Assembly: GCA_030041455.1 (NCBI GenBank)
Contig: JASHNV010000058.1
Location: 1-64,000, forward strand
From: Spirochaetia bacterium
Lineage (GTDB): Bacteria; Spirochaetota; Spirochaetia; DAHUYW01
Length of the DNA: 64,000 bases
Direction: 5' to 3'
Under the pieces are notes generated by a model. That model was not told the origin of the DNA, ran no database searches, and was given only the letters and a program-made list of their open reading frames with translations. The translations under genes were made by a program, and so were the position numbers. Below, in pieces: positions 10,271-19,169 of the stretch (position 1 is its first letter; the number at the start of each line of letters is the position of its first letter).

Positions 10271-11509
10271 ATGGGGACGGGTGTAAGCAGGATTGAGCAG
10301 GAGTTCGTTCTGTCGACTGTCCACGACAAGACGATGCCGGTCAAGGTCCACGCCAATCGCCAGGAGTCCGAGGGCCGAATCGTCTCGCTCAGCGACTCCG
10401 AGATGGTCATCGAGCTCGCCGCGCCGCTCAAGCTGCTCCATGACGAGCGGCTGCGGGTGTTCTTCTCCTATTTTGGCCACGTCATGACGTTCACCACGCG
10501 CGCGCGAAACGTCGAGGACCGCCAGGTCACGGTCGCCTATCCGAAAGGCCTGTACAAGAACCTGCAGCGCAAGTACGAGCGGGTGCTCCCGCCGGTCGGG
10601 ACGAAGGCCTACTTCACGCTGTCGAGCACGAAAGTCGAGCTCAACTTTCCGAAGTCCGAGGAGTACGATCCCGTCGACAAGCCGCAGTTCTCCGACAAGT
10701 TTCGGCCCGAAAGCATCGCGGAGCTTGTCAGGTCCTTCCGCGAGTCGGTCTCGGCGCGCTGCACCGAGAACAGCGTCATGATGTTCCGCGACCGCCAGCC
10801 CTCAGGCTATGAGGAGGAGATCATCGCGAAGACGGCCAAGATGCTGCTCATCACGGGCGCCGAGGGCGGGCTGCCTCTTGGGGACAGCGAGCGCGGCGAG
10901 CGATTCATCACCCGGGAGATGATTGCGAAGGCCGGAAGCGAGATCGGCGCGCCGCAAATCTTTCGCGAGAACTTTGCTGCGCTTCTTCAGCGGAAGCGGA
11001 AGCAGGGCGTCGTCTCCGAGCTCTATTGCCCGATACTCTTTCACGAGTACGTCATCGGCTACGTGTATCTCCTCAGCAAGACCAAGGACTTCGATCAAGA
11101 TCTCGTCGACCACGTACTGCAGTTCTCCCAGGTCCTCGCCTACTCGCTGAAGATCAACAATTATTTCAAGGGGGCCGATGTCGACTCCGAGCGCTATGAG
11201 ACGCAGATCCTCAACCTGAGCGCTTCCGGCATGCTTTTCGCCCACAACTCGGCGAAGCTGAAGGACGGCTTGATGATCTACACGGACGTTCCGGTGGTCC
11301 TCGTCGTGAAGGAAAGGAAAATGGTCATCGGCTCGAGAATCATGAGAAAGTACGAGGACGCGCTCACCTGTTATTTCGGCGTGCAGTTTCTCGAGATTCA
11401 GCCCGAGGACTTTCGCTATCTTTTCGAGCTCGTGTACGGGCGTCCCTTCACGAAGGAGGACGGCGAGCTTTGGGAAGGCGGGACGGCGCCCCCGCCGCTT
11501 GAGCTCTAG
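10271..11509 (+). CDS. DUF1577/PilZ-like domain protein
   Basis: VHANRQESEGRIVSLSDSEMVIEL ... ILNLSASGMLFAHNSAKLKDGLMIYTDVPVVLVVKERKMVIGSRIMRKYEDALTCYFGVQFLEIQPEDFRYLFELVYGRPF resembles PilZ-type sequence with spirochaete DUF1577 context. Confidence 0.7.
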   Translation: MGTGVSRIEQEFVLSTVHDKTMPVKVHANRQESEGRIVSLSDSEMVIELAAPLKLLHDERLRVFFSYFGHVMTFTTRARNVEDRQVTVAYPKGLYKNLQRKYERVLPPVGTKAYFTLSSTKVELNFPKSEEYDPVDKPQFSDKFRPESIAELVRSFRESVSARCTENSVMMFRDRQPSGYEEEIIAKTAKMLLITGAEGGLPLGDSERGERFITREMIAKAGSEIGAPQIFRENFAALLQRKRKQGVVSELYCPILFHEYVIGYVYLLSKTKDFDQDLVDHVLQFSQVLAYSLKINNYFKGADVDSERYETQILNLSASGMLFAHNSAKLKDGLMIYTDVPVVLVVKERKMVIGSRIMRKYEDALTCYFGVQFLEIQPEDFRYLFELVYGRPFTKEDGELWEGGTAPPPLEL

Positions 11510-11511
11510 GT

Positions 11512-14430
11512 ATGGTGTACCTGCTTGTCGAGATAAGCGGTCACCGGCAGCTCGCGAAGCTTCGAGGCGGCGTGGTCGCAGGCCTCGTCGAGAGCATTAC
11601 GGGTCTCGTTCGGTACAGCGGCGGGAACGCCGTGGTGGCGGACAAGGGGATGCTGCTGCTCTCCGTCGATCCGGAGGGGAAGACCGCCGAGGCGCAGGCC
11701 GAGCTCGTGTATCGGGTCTACGAGATCCTCCTGCAGCGACGGCGCGAGCTTCAGGGCTTCACCGTGTACGCCGAGGAGTTCGACGACCTCAATCCGGGAC
11801 TGGCGCTCGCGCGCTTGGCGCAGAGCTCGCTCGTCTCCGATCGGACCGATATCCTGCGGATCGGCGACCGCCTCAGATCTCGCTTGGAAGGGCTGCTGAT
11901 CGTGCGGCCGGCCGGAGAGTTCGCCGACGTCCTCGGCCGATCCGAGCGGATGGGGCACTCCTACCGGCTCGTGCACGACTTCCTCGTGCGCGAGCCGGTG
12001 GTCGAGCTTCTGCTTTCCATCCTCACGCCCCTCGTCAACCGCGAGCGGCCTCCCGGGTGGGTTCACGTCTACGGCCTCCCGCTCTGCGGCAAGAGCCAGA
12101 ACGTGAGCGCGGCGCTTCGCAGGCTCGCGGCGGCGGAGGGCAATCCGCCCTGGCTCACGCTCTTCTCCGCCTCCGACGGGCTTCCCTCCGCGGCGCCGTT
12201 TATCGAGAGTCTCCGCCCCGATTTCATGGACCGAGTGCCCGAGTACCTGAAGCCGGCCGAACGGGCGGCCTGGGAGCAGCGAAAGAGCGTCCTCGAGCTC
12301 GAGACGTGCGCGGACCACTTCGAGGAGGACTTCTTCGCCGCCTATTGCCACTACCTGCTCGCCTACATCCGATTCATGGACCGCAAAGGCCTTCCGCCCA
12401 TCGTCGTGTGCGAGCAGTTTCACGCCTTCGGCAGGGGCTCTCACGAGCTCCTCGCGCGCGTAATCGAGAAGTTCCGCGACTTCTCTCCGATCATTCCGAT
12501 CTGCGTCTCCGACTCCCCCGTCGTGCCCGAAGCGCTCGCGGCCGTCCCGCGAAGCGCCGTCGAGATCGCGCCCCTCGGTCTGGAGGAGCTTCGCGAAGCG
12601 CTCGGCGCGCTGCCCGAAGGCGCGGAGGTCGACGCCGAGGACCTGCTTCTCCGTACCGAAGGCAGGCCCCTGTACGCGAGCCACTACGTCTCGTTGTCCG
12701 TCAAAGCGGATCAGAGGGGGGAGCGCATATCGCTCGATCTGCTCCGGCAGATCGAGGAGACCTGCCGCAAGTCGCTCTACGTGCTCTATCTCACCGAGGG
12801 GATTCTCGGCATCGAGGAGGCCCGGCGATTTCTCGGGCGCGAGGGGCTCGTGCCGGAGGTGGTCGAGAGCGCGCTTGGCCGGCTCGTGTCCCTCGGCTTC
12901 GTACGGAAGAGCACCGGTCAGGTCGTCCTTCCGAGCGTCGCCGCGCTCCTTGAGGGAGAGTTCCGTCCCGACGGGCTGCAGGCGAAAGCGGCCGAGTACT
13001 TTTACGGCCAGTGGAAGCAGGGCGCGCTTCGCGGGAGCGAGCGGCTCGTGAGGTTCGTGGCGCTGTGGGGCCGATTCGAGCAGGCGGCCGACCTCTTCTT
13101 CCAGTACGCCACCGAGCTCCTCGATCGGAGCGAGGTCGACCAGGTGCTCGATTACCTGCAGCGCGAGGACGTCTTTCCCACGATGCTCGATCCGGCGCAG
13201 GCGCGAAAGCGCGACTTCTTTCTCGACATCTTGGCGCTTCGCGCCTCCGTTCTCCTCAAGGAGAAGGATCAATCGGAGCTTCGCGTCACGAAGGCGAAAG
13301 AGGAACGCCCGGAGGGCGATTGGGAGCTGAGCCTCTACGAGCTTTCCTGCGCTCAGCACCTGTACGCCGCGCGCGAGATTCGCGCGGCGCTCGACTCGGC
13401 GAAGCGGGCCCTGATCGCCTCCCAGCGGGTCGAGGCACCTCGTCTGGAGTATCGCGCGAACATCGAGATCGGCCTCGCCATGCTCGCGAACACGCGCCTG
13501 GAGGAGGCCGAGGACTACTTTACGATCGCGCGGGAGTCATCGGGGGGAGAGGAGCGCTCCTACGATTCGCTGCGGAGTCTCGGCTTCGAGGCCGTGACCC
13601 ATTTCGACTTCGGCAACTACTCCAAAGCGATTCGAACCGCCGACGCGGCGAGCGAGGTCGCCGTCGCGATCTGCCGGCGGGAGTGGCAGCGCTTTCTGAT
13701 TTTCCTGCGCGGCAGGTGCCACTTCGCCCTGGGGCTGTACGACGAGGCAGCCGGCGCCTTTCAAACGGGCACCTCGCTCTGCCGGGTCTATCCGCACGCC
13801 GCGGCGAGCAGGGTTTTCGAAGCGTGGACCGCGCGAGCGGCCTACTATGCCGGCACACGCCAGGCGTTGAAGACGCTCGAGGAGATGGATCCCAGCGGGG
13901 AAGTGCTCTTCTTCACCGGCGAGATCCGGGCGGGCAACGGAGAGTGGGCGGAGGCGGCGGCTCTTTTCGACCGTGCTCTTCGCGCTCTCGACGACGAGCG
14001 AGAGGCGTACCTGCCGAGCGAGATCGTTTCGTGGCGAAGCGGTTTTGCGGGAATCGAGGACCGCGCCTTTCGAGGCGCCGACGGACACGGGGTTCTCCAT
14101 CACATGGCGCGCGCGATGAAAGCCTACGTCGTTGCGCACCTCGAGGACTCCTCGGAGGGCGTCGCCGAGCTCACGCGGATCACGCGCGAGGACAAGCTCT
14201 CCGACCAAGACCCGAACGAGTCCTTCTACTATTTCCTCCACAGTCAGATACTGCCGGAGGGACAGGGCGACCTGCTCGTGGACCGCCTGACCGTGCTCAA
14301 CAAGGCGCTCAAGCACGCCCAGGAGCGGGCGACGCGGATCGACGAGGTCAAGATGCGCCGCGCCTTTCTTCAATCCAACCGGTGGAACGTCCGGCTTTTC
14401 GCCGACGCGAGAAAGCACAAGCTCGTCTAG
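11512..14430 (+). CDS. Large STAND-like P-loop/TPR protein (972 aa)
   Basis: P-loop-like GLPLCGKSQ; C-terminal half helical repeat (EEAEDYFTIARESSG..., LGLYDEAAGAFQTGTSL); start 2 bp after the PilZ gene stop. Confidence 0.6.
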   Translation: MVYLLVEISGHRQLAKLRGGVVAGLVESITGLVRYSGGNAVVADKGMLLLSVDPEGKTAEAQAELVYRVYEILLQRRRELQGFTVYAEEFDDLNPGLALARLAQSSLVSDRTDILRIGDRLRSRLEGLLIVRPAGEFADVLGRSERMGHSYRLVHDFLVREPVVELLLSILTPLVNRERPPGWVHVYGLPLCGKSQNVSAALRRLAAAEGNPPWLTLFSASDGLPSAAPFIESLRPDFMDRVPEYLKPAERAAWEQRKSVLELETCADHFEEDFFAAYCHYLLAYIRFMDRKGLPPIVVCEQFHAFGRGSHELLARVIEKFRDFSPIIPICVSDSPVVPEALAAVPRSAVEIAPLGLEELREALGALPEGAEVDAEDLLLRTEGRPLYASHYVSLSVKADQRGERISLDLLRQIEETCRKSLYVLYLTEGILGIEEARRFLGREGLVPEVVESALGRLVSLGFVRKSTGQVVLPSVAALLEGEFRPDGLQAKAAEYFYGQWKQGALRGSERLVRFVALWGRFEQAADLFFQYATELLDRSEVDQVLDYLQREDVFPTMLDPAQARKRDFFLDILALRASVLLKEKDQSELRVTKAKEERPEGDWELSLYELSCAQHLYAAREIRAALDSAKRALIASQRVEAPRLEYRANIEIGLAMLANTRLEEAEDYFTIARESSGGEERSYDSLRSLGFEAVTHFDFGNYSKAIRTADAASEVAVAICRREWQRFLIFLRGRCHFALGLYDEAAGAFQTGTSLCRVYPHAAASRVFEAWTARAAYYAGTRQALKTLEEMDPSGEVLFFTGEIRAGNGEWAEAAALFDRALRALDDEREAYLPSEIVSWRSGFAGIEDRAFRGADGHGVLHHMARAMKAYVVAHLEDSSEGVAELTRITREDKLSDQDPNESFYYFLHSQILPEGQGDLLVDRLTVLNKALKHAQERATRIDEVKMRRAFLQSNRWNVRLFADARKHKLV

Positions 14431-14434
14431 GCCA

Positions 14435-14898
14435 CTAGCGCGCTCCGGACGGATCGTAGTCGGGGCGAGCTCGGGAAAGTTCAGCTCGGGGGGCAGGCGG
14501 GCAGGGCGGCCGGAGGAGTTGACCGTCACCCAGGTGACCTCGGCCTCGCAGACAAGCTCTCCGGCTCGGAGCACCCTCTGGCGAAAGACCCCGCCGGTCA
14601 CCCGCCGCTGCGTCGGCGTCGTCTCGATGAGCAGCTCGTCGTCGAGGCTCGACGGAAGTCTGTAGTCGATCGCGATCCGGGAGATGACGACGCCGTAGCC
14701 CTTCTCGCGCATGCCTCGGTAATCGAACCCGATGCCCTTGAGAAACTCCATCCGTGCGTATTCGAGGTAATTGAGGTAGACGGCGTTGTTCACGTGGTTG
14801 TAGCCGTCGCATTCGTAGCCGCGTACGACGTGAGTGCAGGTGAGTGTCACGCTCGCCTCCGGTCCGGCAGTGTAGCTCGCCCAAGGATGGTTCGGCAA
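14435..14898 (-). CDS. Acyl-CoA thioesterase (YbgC/4HBT-like), probable C-terminal frameshift
   Basis: DGYNHVNNAVYLNYLEYARMEFLKGIGFDYRGMREKGYGVVISRIAIDYRLPSSLDDELLIET is a hotdog-fold thioesterase. The ORF frame runs on to 13537 antisense to the upstream gene; an alternative frame stops at 14435. Confidence 0.75.
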
Positions 14899-14961
14899 GG
14901 AGACTCGAGCGCCTCCGAGGGGCAGGCTCCCTCGAGGGCCGTCGCGACGGGCTCAAGCGTG

Positions 14962-14991
14962 TTGACAGAACGAGGAAGCACTTGCTATAGT
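14962..14991 (+). promoter_or_regulatory. Sigma70-type promoter for tRNA
   Basis: TTGACA, 18-nt spacer, TATAGT, 16 nt upstream of the tRNA 5' end. Confidence 0.7.
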
Positions 14992-15007
14992 GCCGGGTCA
15001 CGTACAG

Positions 15008-15080
15008 GGCGGCGTAGCTCAGTTGGCAGAGCAAACGGCTCATATCCGTTGGGTCAGGGGTTCAACTCCCTTCGCCGCTA
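15008..15080 (+). tRNA. tRNA with CAU anticodon (tRNA-Met, or tRNA-Ile2 if the C is lysidine-modified)
   Basis: GGCGGCGTAGCTCAGTTGGCAGAGCAAACGGCTCATATCCGTTGGGTCAGGGGTTCAACTCCCTTCGCCGCTA folds as a cloverleaf with anticodon loop CTCATAT and T-loop GGTTCAACTCC; 3' CCA not encoded. Confidence 0.93.
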
Positions 15081-15344
15081 ATCGGGTCCATTCGGGCTTC
15101 TTCACCCCCAAGCTCGTGCATCGTTCTCGTTGGATCGGCCCCGGGGCGGCGCGCTCGCACCTCGGGCGTCCGGCTTTCTTCGCGGCCAAGGGCGAGATTG
15201 CCGGAATCAACGGGTGCTCCGACGACGAGGAGGCGAGTCCCCTCTTCCGGTTCGCGAAGTCGGCCGGTCTTTCCTAACGAGGCGGGAGGACCCTTCGGCC
15301 CCTATTTGAAAAAGAGTGCGAGATCCGGGTAGGATCTGCTCGAC

Positions 15345-15884
15345 ATGAGAAGCTTCGTATGTTCGGTTATCCTCGCGGCCGGGCTTGCCTCCACCGCGAT
15401 CGAGGCAAGCCCCGCGCCGACGCTCCCGCTGAACCTTGCTCCCGCCGACGGACCCGCGTCCGCGGGCAAGCTCTATCACTTCTTCGCCGGCTTCTCCGTG
15501 GGCCTGTTCGCCGCAGCGGGGGTCGACGGCGCCTATTCGGCTCAAACGGTGGCCCAGTACCCGTACCTTCTTCCGCTCGTCGCTCTCACCGCCTCGGAAG
15601 CCGCGGGTATGTCCAAGGAGATTCTCGACTCCACCGGCTTCGGGGACCCTCGCTTCGGCGACGTCCTTATCACCATGTCCGGCGGGCTCGCCGCCGCGGC
15701 GGCCGCGTTCGGGATGGAGTCGACGATGCCGGAAAGCCAGGCGGGCAGGCAGGCGAGCATCGAGTTCTTCGTCGCGGCGGCGACGATTCTCGCGACACCG
15801 GTCATCGTGGGAATGGACCAGGAGATCCGGAGCTATCTCGACCGCCGGAAGGCGGCATCAAAAGAGCGGCGGGAGCACCACTGA
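15345..15884 (+). CDS. Exported/membrane hypothetical protein (YfiM/DUF2279-like)
   Basis: Signal peptide; KLYHFFAGFSVGLFAAAGVDGAYSAQ ... ASEAAGMSKEILDSTGFGDPRFGDVLITMSGG resembles YfiM-type proteins. Confidence 0.55.
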   Translation: MRSFVCSVILAAGLASTAIEASPAPTLPLNLAPADGPASAGKLYHFFAGFSVGLFAAAGVDGAYSAQTVAQYPYLLPLVALTASEAAGMSKEILDSTGFGDPRFGDVLITMSGGLAAAAAAFGMESTMPESQAGRQASIEFFVAAATILATPVIVGMDQEIRSYLDRRKAASKERREHH

Positions 15885-16003
15885 GCCGTTTCCATCGATG
15901 TGGGGAATGGCGGCGGTTCATGCTCGGTAGAGCGGGCCGGAGGTAAGACGACGATCGGGAGACGTTCCGCCGACCGAGGCGTAGGAAACGAGGAGCATCT
16001 TGA

Positions 16004-16573
16004 GTGGCAGGATCATGTGTCGTGCTTACCGGGGCATCGGGCGGAGGAAAGACCACCATCGCTCTCGCCGTCAAGACAATGCGTCCTGACTTCACGGTCT
16101 TGCACTTTGACGCCATTGGGGTTCCGTCAGCGGAAGTCATGGCGACCTTCGGAACAGGTCGCCAGCCAGGCGGGGAGTGGCAACGCGCGATGACCCTGCA
16201 ATGGCTCGAGCGGATTACGCGCTATCTCAAAGCCGGAGACAATGTGCTGTTCGAGGGGCAAATGCGAATTGCATTCATTCTCGAGGGGCTCGCACGCTAC
16301 GAGGTTTCGAACGCACGGATGATCGTCGTGGACTGCGACGATCAAACCCGCACTCGCCGCCTCACGAAAGATCGTCGACAGCCGGAGTTGGCGAACGACG
16401 GCATGATGGGATGGAGCAAGTATCTGCGCCAAGAGGCAATCGAGGCCGGGTGCGATATTCTTGATACCGGCGCTCTTCCATTGGCGGAGAGCGTTCGGCG
16501 AATCGTCGGCTACCTCGGCGGAACAGACCGTGAGCCGACGTTCGGAAGCAATTCCAGAAAAATAGCTGATTGA
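16004..16573 (+). CDS. P-loop kinase-like AAA protein
   Basis: CVVLTGASGGGKTTIALAV Walker A; LKAGDNVLFEGQMRIAFI; MIVVDCDDQTRTRRLTKDRRQPEL. Confidence 0.7.
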   Translation: MAGSCVVLTGASGGGKTTIALAVKTMRPDFTVLHFDAIGVPSAEVMATFGTGRQPGGEWQRAMTLQWLERITRYLKAGDNVLFEGQMRIAFILEGLARYEVSNARMIVVDCDDQTRTRRLTKDRRQPELANDGMMGWSKYLRQEAIEAGCDILDTGALPLAESVRRIVGYLGGTDREPTFGSNSRKIAD

Positions 16574-16700
16574 GATAGAGCTTGAAGAGAACGACCCGGT
16601 CCACGGAGGGCTTTCCTTCCCGCCAGTACATCGGCGTCATGTCCGTTTGGATTTCTGCCCCCACATGAGCGCTCGCGGTTTTTTGACGTTCAGCTTTTCC
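16558..16700 (-). pseudogene. IS5/IS1182-like (DUF772) transposase N-terminal remnant
   Basis: GAEIQTDMTPMYWREGKPSVDRVVLFKLYLNQLFF matches the GRPSIDPVVLFKLLL motif; only ~35 codons remain. Confidence 0.6.
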
Positions 16701-16837
16701 GCGCTTCGACGCATTGCGGTTGGATAGGTCGGCTTCCTTACAACCCATCCTCCTCATTGTCCGGCAGCCGGGCTCCGCCGGTACGCGAAAAGGCCGTGAT
16801 ATACTGGAGGGCGTTCAGTCCAAAAAAGGAGATCATC

Positions 16838-17227
16838 ATGTCGGTCGAAGAAAACAAGAAGCTTTACCTCCGTTACCAGGCCGCTCTTCGCGCTCCCGAT
16901 ACCCTCGGTGAAGTCCTCGCCTCCGACTTTGTCACCCATGATCTGCCACCGGGCATGACGCTCGCGCAATTTCGGCGCGGAATCAACGTCGCCTTTCCGG
17001 ACCAAACGTGGGAGGTTCTGGATATGGTTGCCGAGGGCGACCGGGTCGCGGGCCGTGTCCGCCAGACTCAGACTCACCTCGGCGTCCTGCAAGGGATTCC
17101 GCCCACCGGGAAGAATTTTGCATTCGAGCTCCTCGAGATCATCCGAGTAGACAACGGCAAGATCGCGGAGCGCTGGGTTCAGTTCGACCGAGAAGGCTTG
17201 ATGCAGCAGCTGAAGCGCCCGCAGTGA
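16838..17227 (+). CDS. SnoaL-like ester cyclase family protein
   Basis: MSVEENKKLYLRYQAALRAPDTLGEVLASDFVTHDLPPGMTLAQFRRGINVAFPDQTWEVLDMVAEGDRVAGRVRQTQTHLGVLQGIPPTGKNF. Confidence 0.8.
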   Translation: MSVEENKKLYLRYQAALRAPDTLGEVLASDFVTHDLPPGMTLAQFRRGINVAFPDQTWEVLDMVAEGDRVAGRVRQTQTHLGVLQGIPPTGKNFAFELLEIIRVDNGKIAERWVQFDREGLMQQLKRPQ

Positions 17228-17539
17228 GGAAAGGCGGCGGTGTTGGCCTCGCGGGCATCCCGACCTTTTGCGAGAACGATCGGCCGACGTCCACGCTATC
17301 GATTCCCGCACGGAGCTTCAGGGCGCGGAAACCGATTCATCGTGCTTCCAAGCCCCATGCGTCTGTCGCCTTGGTGACCGATGCCTCGGCGGAATGTCAT
17401 TTTGCGTCGATCACGATGATCCGCTCGTTCAGCGAAGGTCCGACGCGGTCCCTGGAACGACGCCGCGAGGGAGCGTCGTCTCAAAGAGGTCCCGTCGCGG
17501 CGACGTCGAGCCCGTCGAAGCCCTGCCGCGAATGAAAGT

Positions 17540-17572
17540 GCCCCCGGGGAAAAGAATGGGAACCCCGGGGGC
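17540..17572. repeat. Perfect 10-bp inverted repeat (hairpin)
   Basis: GCCCCCGGGG-13 nt-CCCCGGGGGC in intergenic DNA. Confidence 0.75.
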
Positions 17573-17644
17573 GGCAAAAGAAGCAGGAAACGCCGATTGC
17601 CAGCGACGGATTCGTCCCCTGCTGCAATAATTTGACGGGCAGCG

Positions 17645-17705
17645 GGCGGATTAGTTCCCGCAACCATGCTCACGGTCCTCCATGGGTGGCCGCCGGCCGC
17701 TCGCC
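17645..17705 (+). repeat. Dispersed ~60-bp repeat, copy A
   Basis: GGCGGATTAGTTCCCGCAACCATGCTCACGGTCCTCCATGGGTGGCCGCCGGCCGCTCGCC; near-identical to 29349..29407. Confidence 0.8.
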
Positions 17706-18205
17706 CCTTTGCGTTCGATCACCGTCCGGGTCACAATGGCGCGAGCCGTCCGGCCGGAACGTCAGGTTGCGGACCGGGCGGCGGCACGAATACCCAAGCG
17801 GGAGTTGGTTCGATGGCAGAAACGGCGGTATCGCTCGCGGCGAGCGAGCAGTACTTCTACTCGGACGACAAGGGGTGGTTCATCTTCGTCTACGTCACCA
17901 ATGGCAAGGTAACGTCGATCAACCATTGAGCCGCCGGGCCTGGCCACCCTACGCCGTCCCGTTTCGGATCGGGCAGGCTCCCGATTGAGCGGCTCTCGGC
18001 GATCCCCGACTTGCTCGGCGATGTCACGGACGCCGTCCAAAAGGTTCCGACCACCATGAAGATCGACACCGCCAGTGTGTGCCCGATCGACATCACTGAC
18101 TGCTTTTGCCTGCGCCTTCCGCACGGCCTCGATCGGGCCCCGGAGGGAGCGCTCGGCGCCTCTGCGCGGCTTTCGAAGAGAGGTCCCCTCGCGGGGGCCG
18201 TCTCT

Positions 18206-19168
18206 CTATCCTCGGCGAAATCGTTGCCGGTCGAGGAGCTTCCGAACGGTCGCGGCGATTCCCGGACCGGTAATGCCGTAGTACGAGAAGAGCTCTGCGC
18301 TGCTTCCCGCGGGGACGAACTCGTCGGGGAACCCGATGATGCGCATTGGAACCGCATGTTTCTGCGCAAGCACTTCGGCGACCGCCGAGCCGAGGCCTCC
18401 GTAGACGCTGTGCTCTTCGATGGTCACGACCGCGCCCGTTTCGCGCGCCGCTGTGACGACCGAATCTTCGTCGAGCGGTTTCAACGTCGGCATGTCGAGT
18501 AGCCTCGCGCGAATGCCCGCCGCCGCCAGCTCGCCGACGGCTTGTAGCGCGGGGTAGACGGCTTCCCCGCTCGCGATAAGAGTGCAGTCGCCGCCGCCGC
18601 ACAGCTCGTACGCCTTTCCAAAGGTGAAGGCCGTGAGGTCGTCGGGATAGACCTCGGGCACCGGCCCCCGGCCGATCCTAACATACACCGGACCGACGTG
18701 CTTCGTAAGGAAGCGCGTGACGGCCCGCGTTTGCGCGACGTCGCAGGGCACGATGATCGAAATGTTCGGAATCGCCCGCATGAAAGCGATGTCGTGGAGC
18801 GAGTGGTGCGTGCTCCCGAGCGCTCCGTAGCTGACGCCGCCACTCACGCCGACAATCTTTACGTTGGTGTTGGCGTAGGCGACGTCGTTCTTCACCTGCT
18901 CGATCGCCCTCGCCGAGTAGAACGAAGCCGGACCGCACGCAAAGGGCCGCTTGCCGGATCTCGCGAGCCCCGCCGAAACGCCGACGGTGTTCTGTTCGGC
19001 TATGCCCATCTCCACGAACTGCGCGGGGACCGCCCGCTCGTAGTCCCCGAGCGTTACGGAGCCTTTGGCGTCGGAGGTCACCGCGATGATGGAGGAGTCG
19101 GAAAGCGCCGCCTCGAGCAAAATCTCGGTGAACGCGTGCCTGCAGCTTTTCCCGCCCGCATCGGACAT
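18206..19168 (-). CDS. Transketolase C-terminal (pyrimidine-binding) subunit
   Basis: FVEMGIAEQNTVGVSAGLARSGKRPFACGPASFYSARAIEQVKNDVAYANTNVKIVGVSGGVSYGALGSTHHSLHDIAFMRAIPN. Confidence 0.92.
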   Translation of the reverse strand: MSDAGGKSCRHAFTEILLEAALSDSSIIAVTSDAKGSVTLGDYERAVPAQFVEMGIAEQNTVGVSAGLARSGKRPFACGPASFYSARAIEQVKNDVAYANTNVKIVGVSGGVSYGALGSTHHSLHDIAFMRAIPNISIIVPCDVAQTRAVTRFLTKHVGPVYVRIGRGPVPEVYPDDLTAFTFGKAYELCGGGDCTLIASGEAVYPALQAVGELAAAGIRARLLDMPTLKPLDEDSVVTAARETGAVVTIEEHSVYGGLGSAVAEVLAQKHAVPMRIIGFPDEFVPAGSSAELFSYYGITGPGIAATVRKLLDRQRFRRG

Positions 19169-19169
19169 C

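Noticed and set aside
11506-13359. 617-aa minus-strand ORF
   Set aside because: Antisense to the P-loop/TPR protein; charged low-complexity composition, no recognisable domain.
17666-17929. 87-aa ORF beginning in repeat copy A
   Set aside because: Starts inside the dispersed repeat and has no family signature; coding status cannot be supported.
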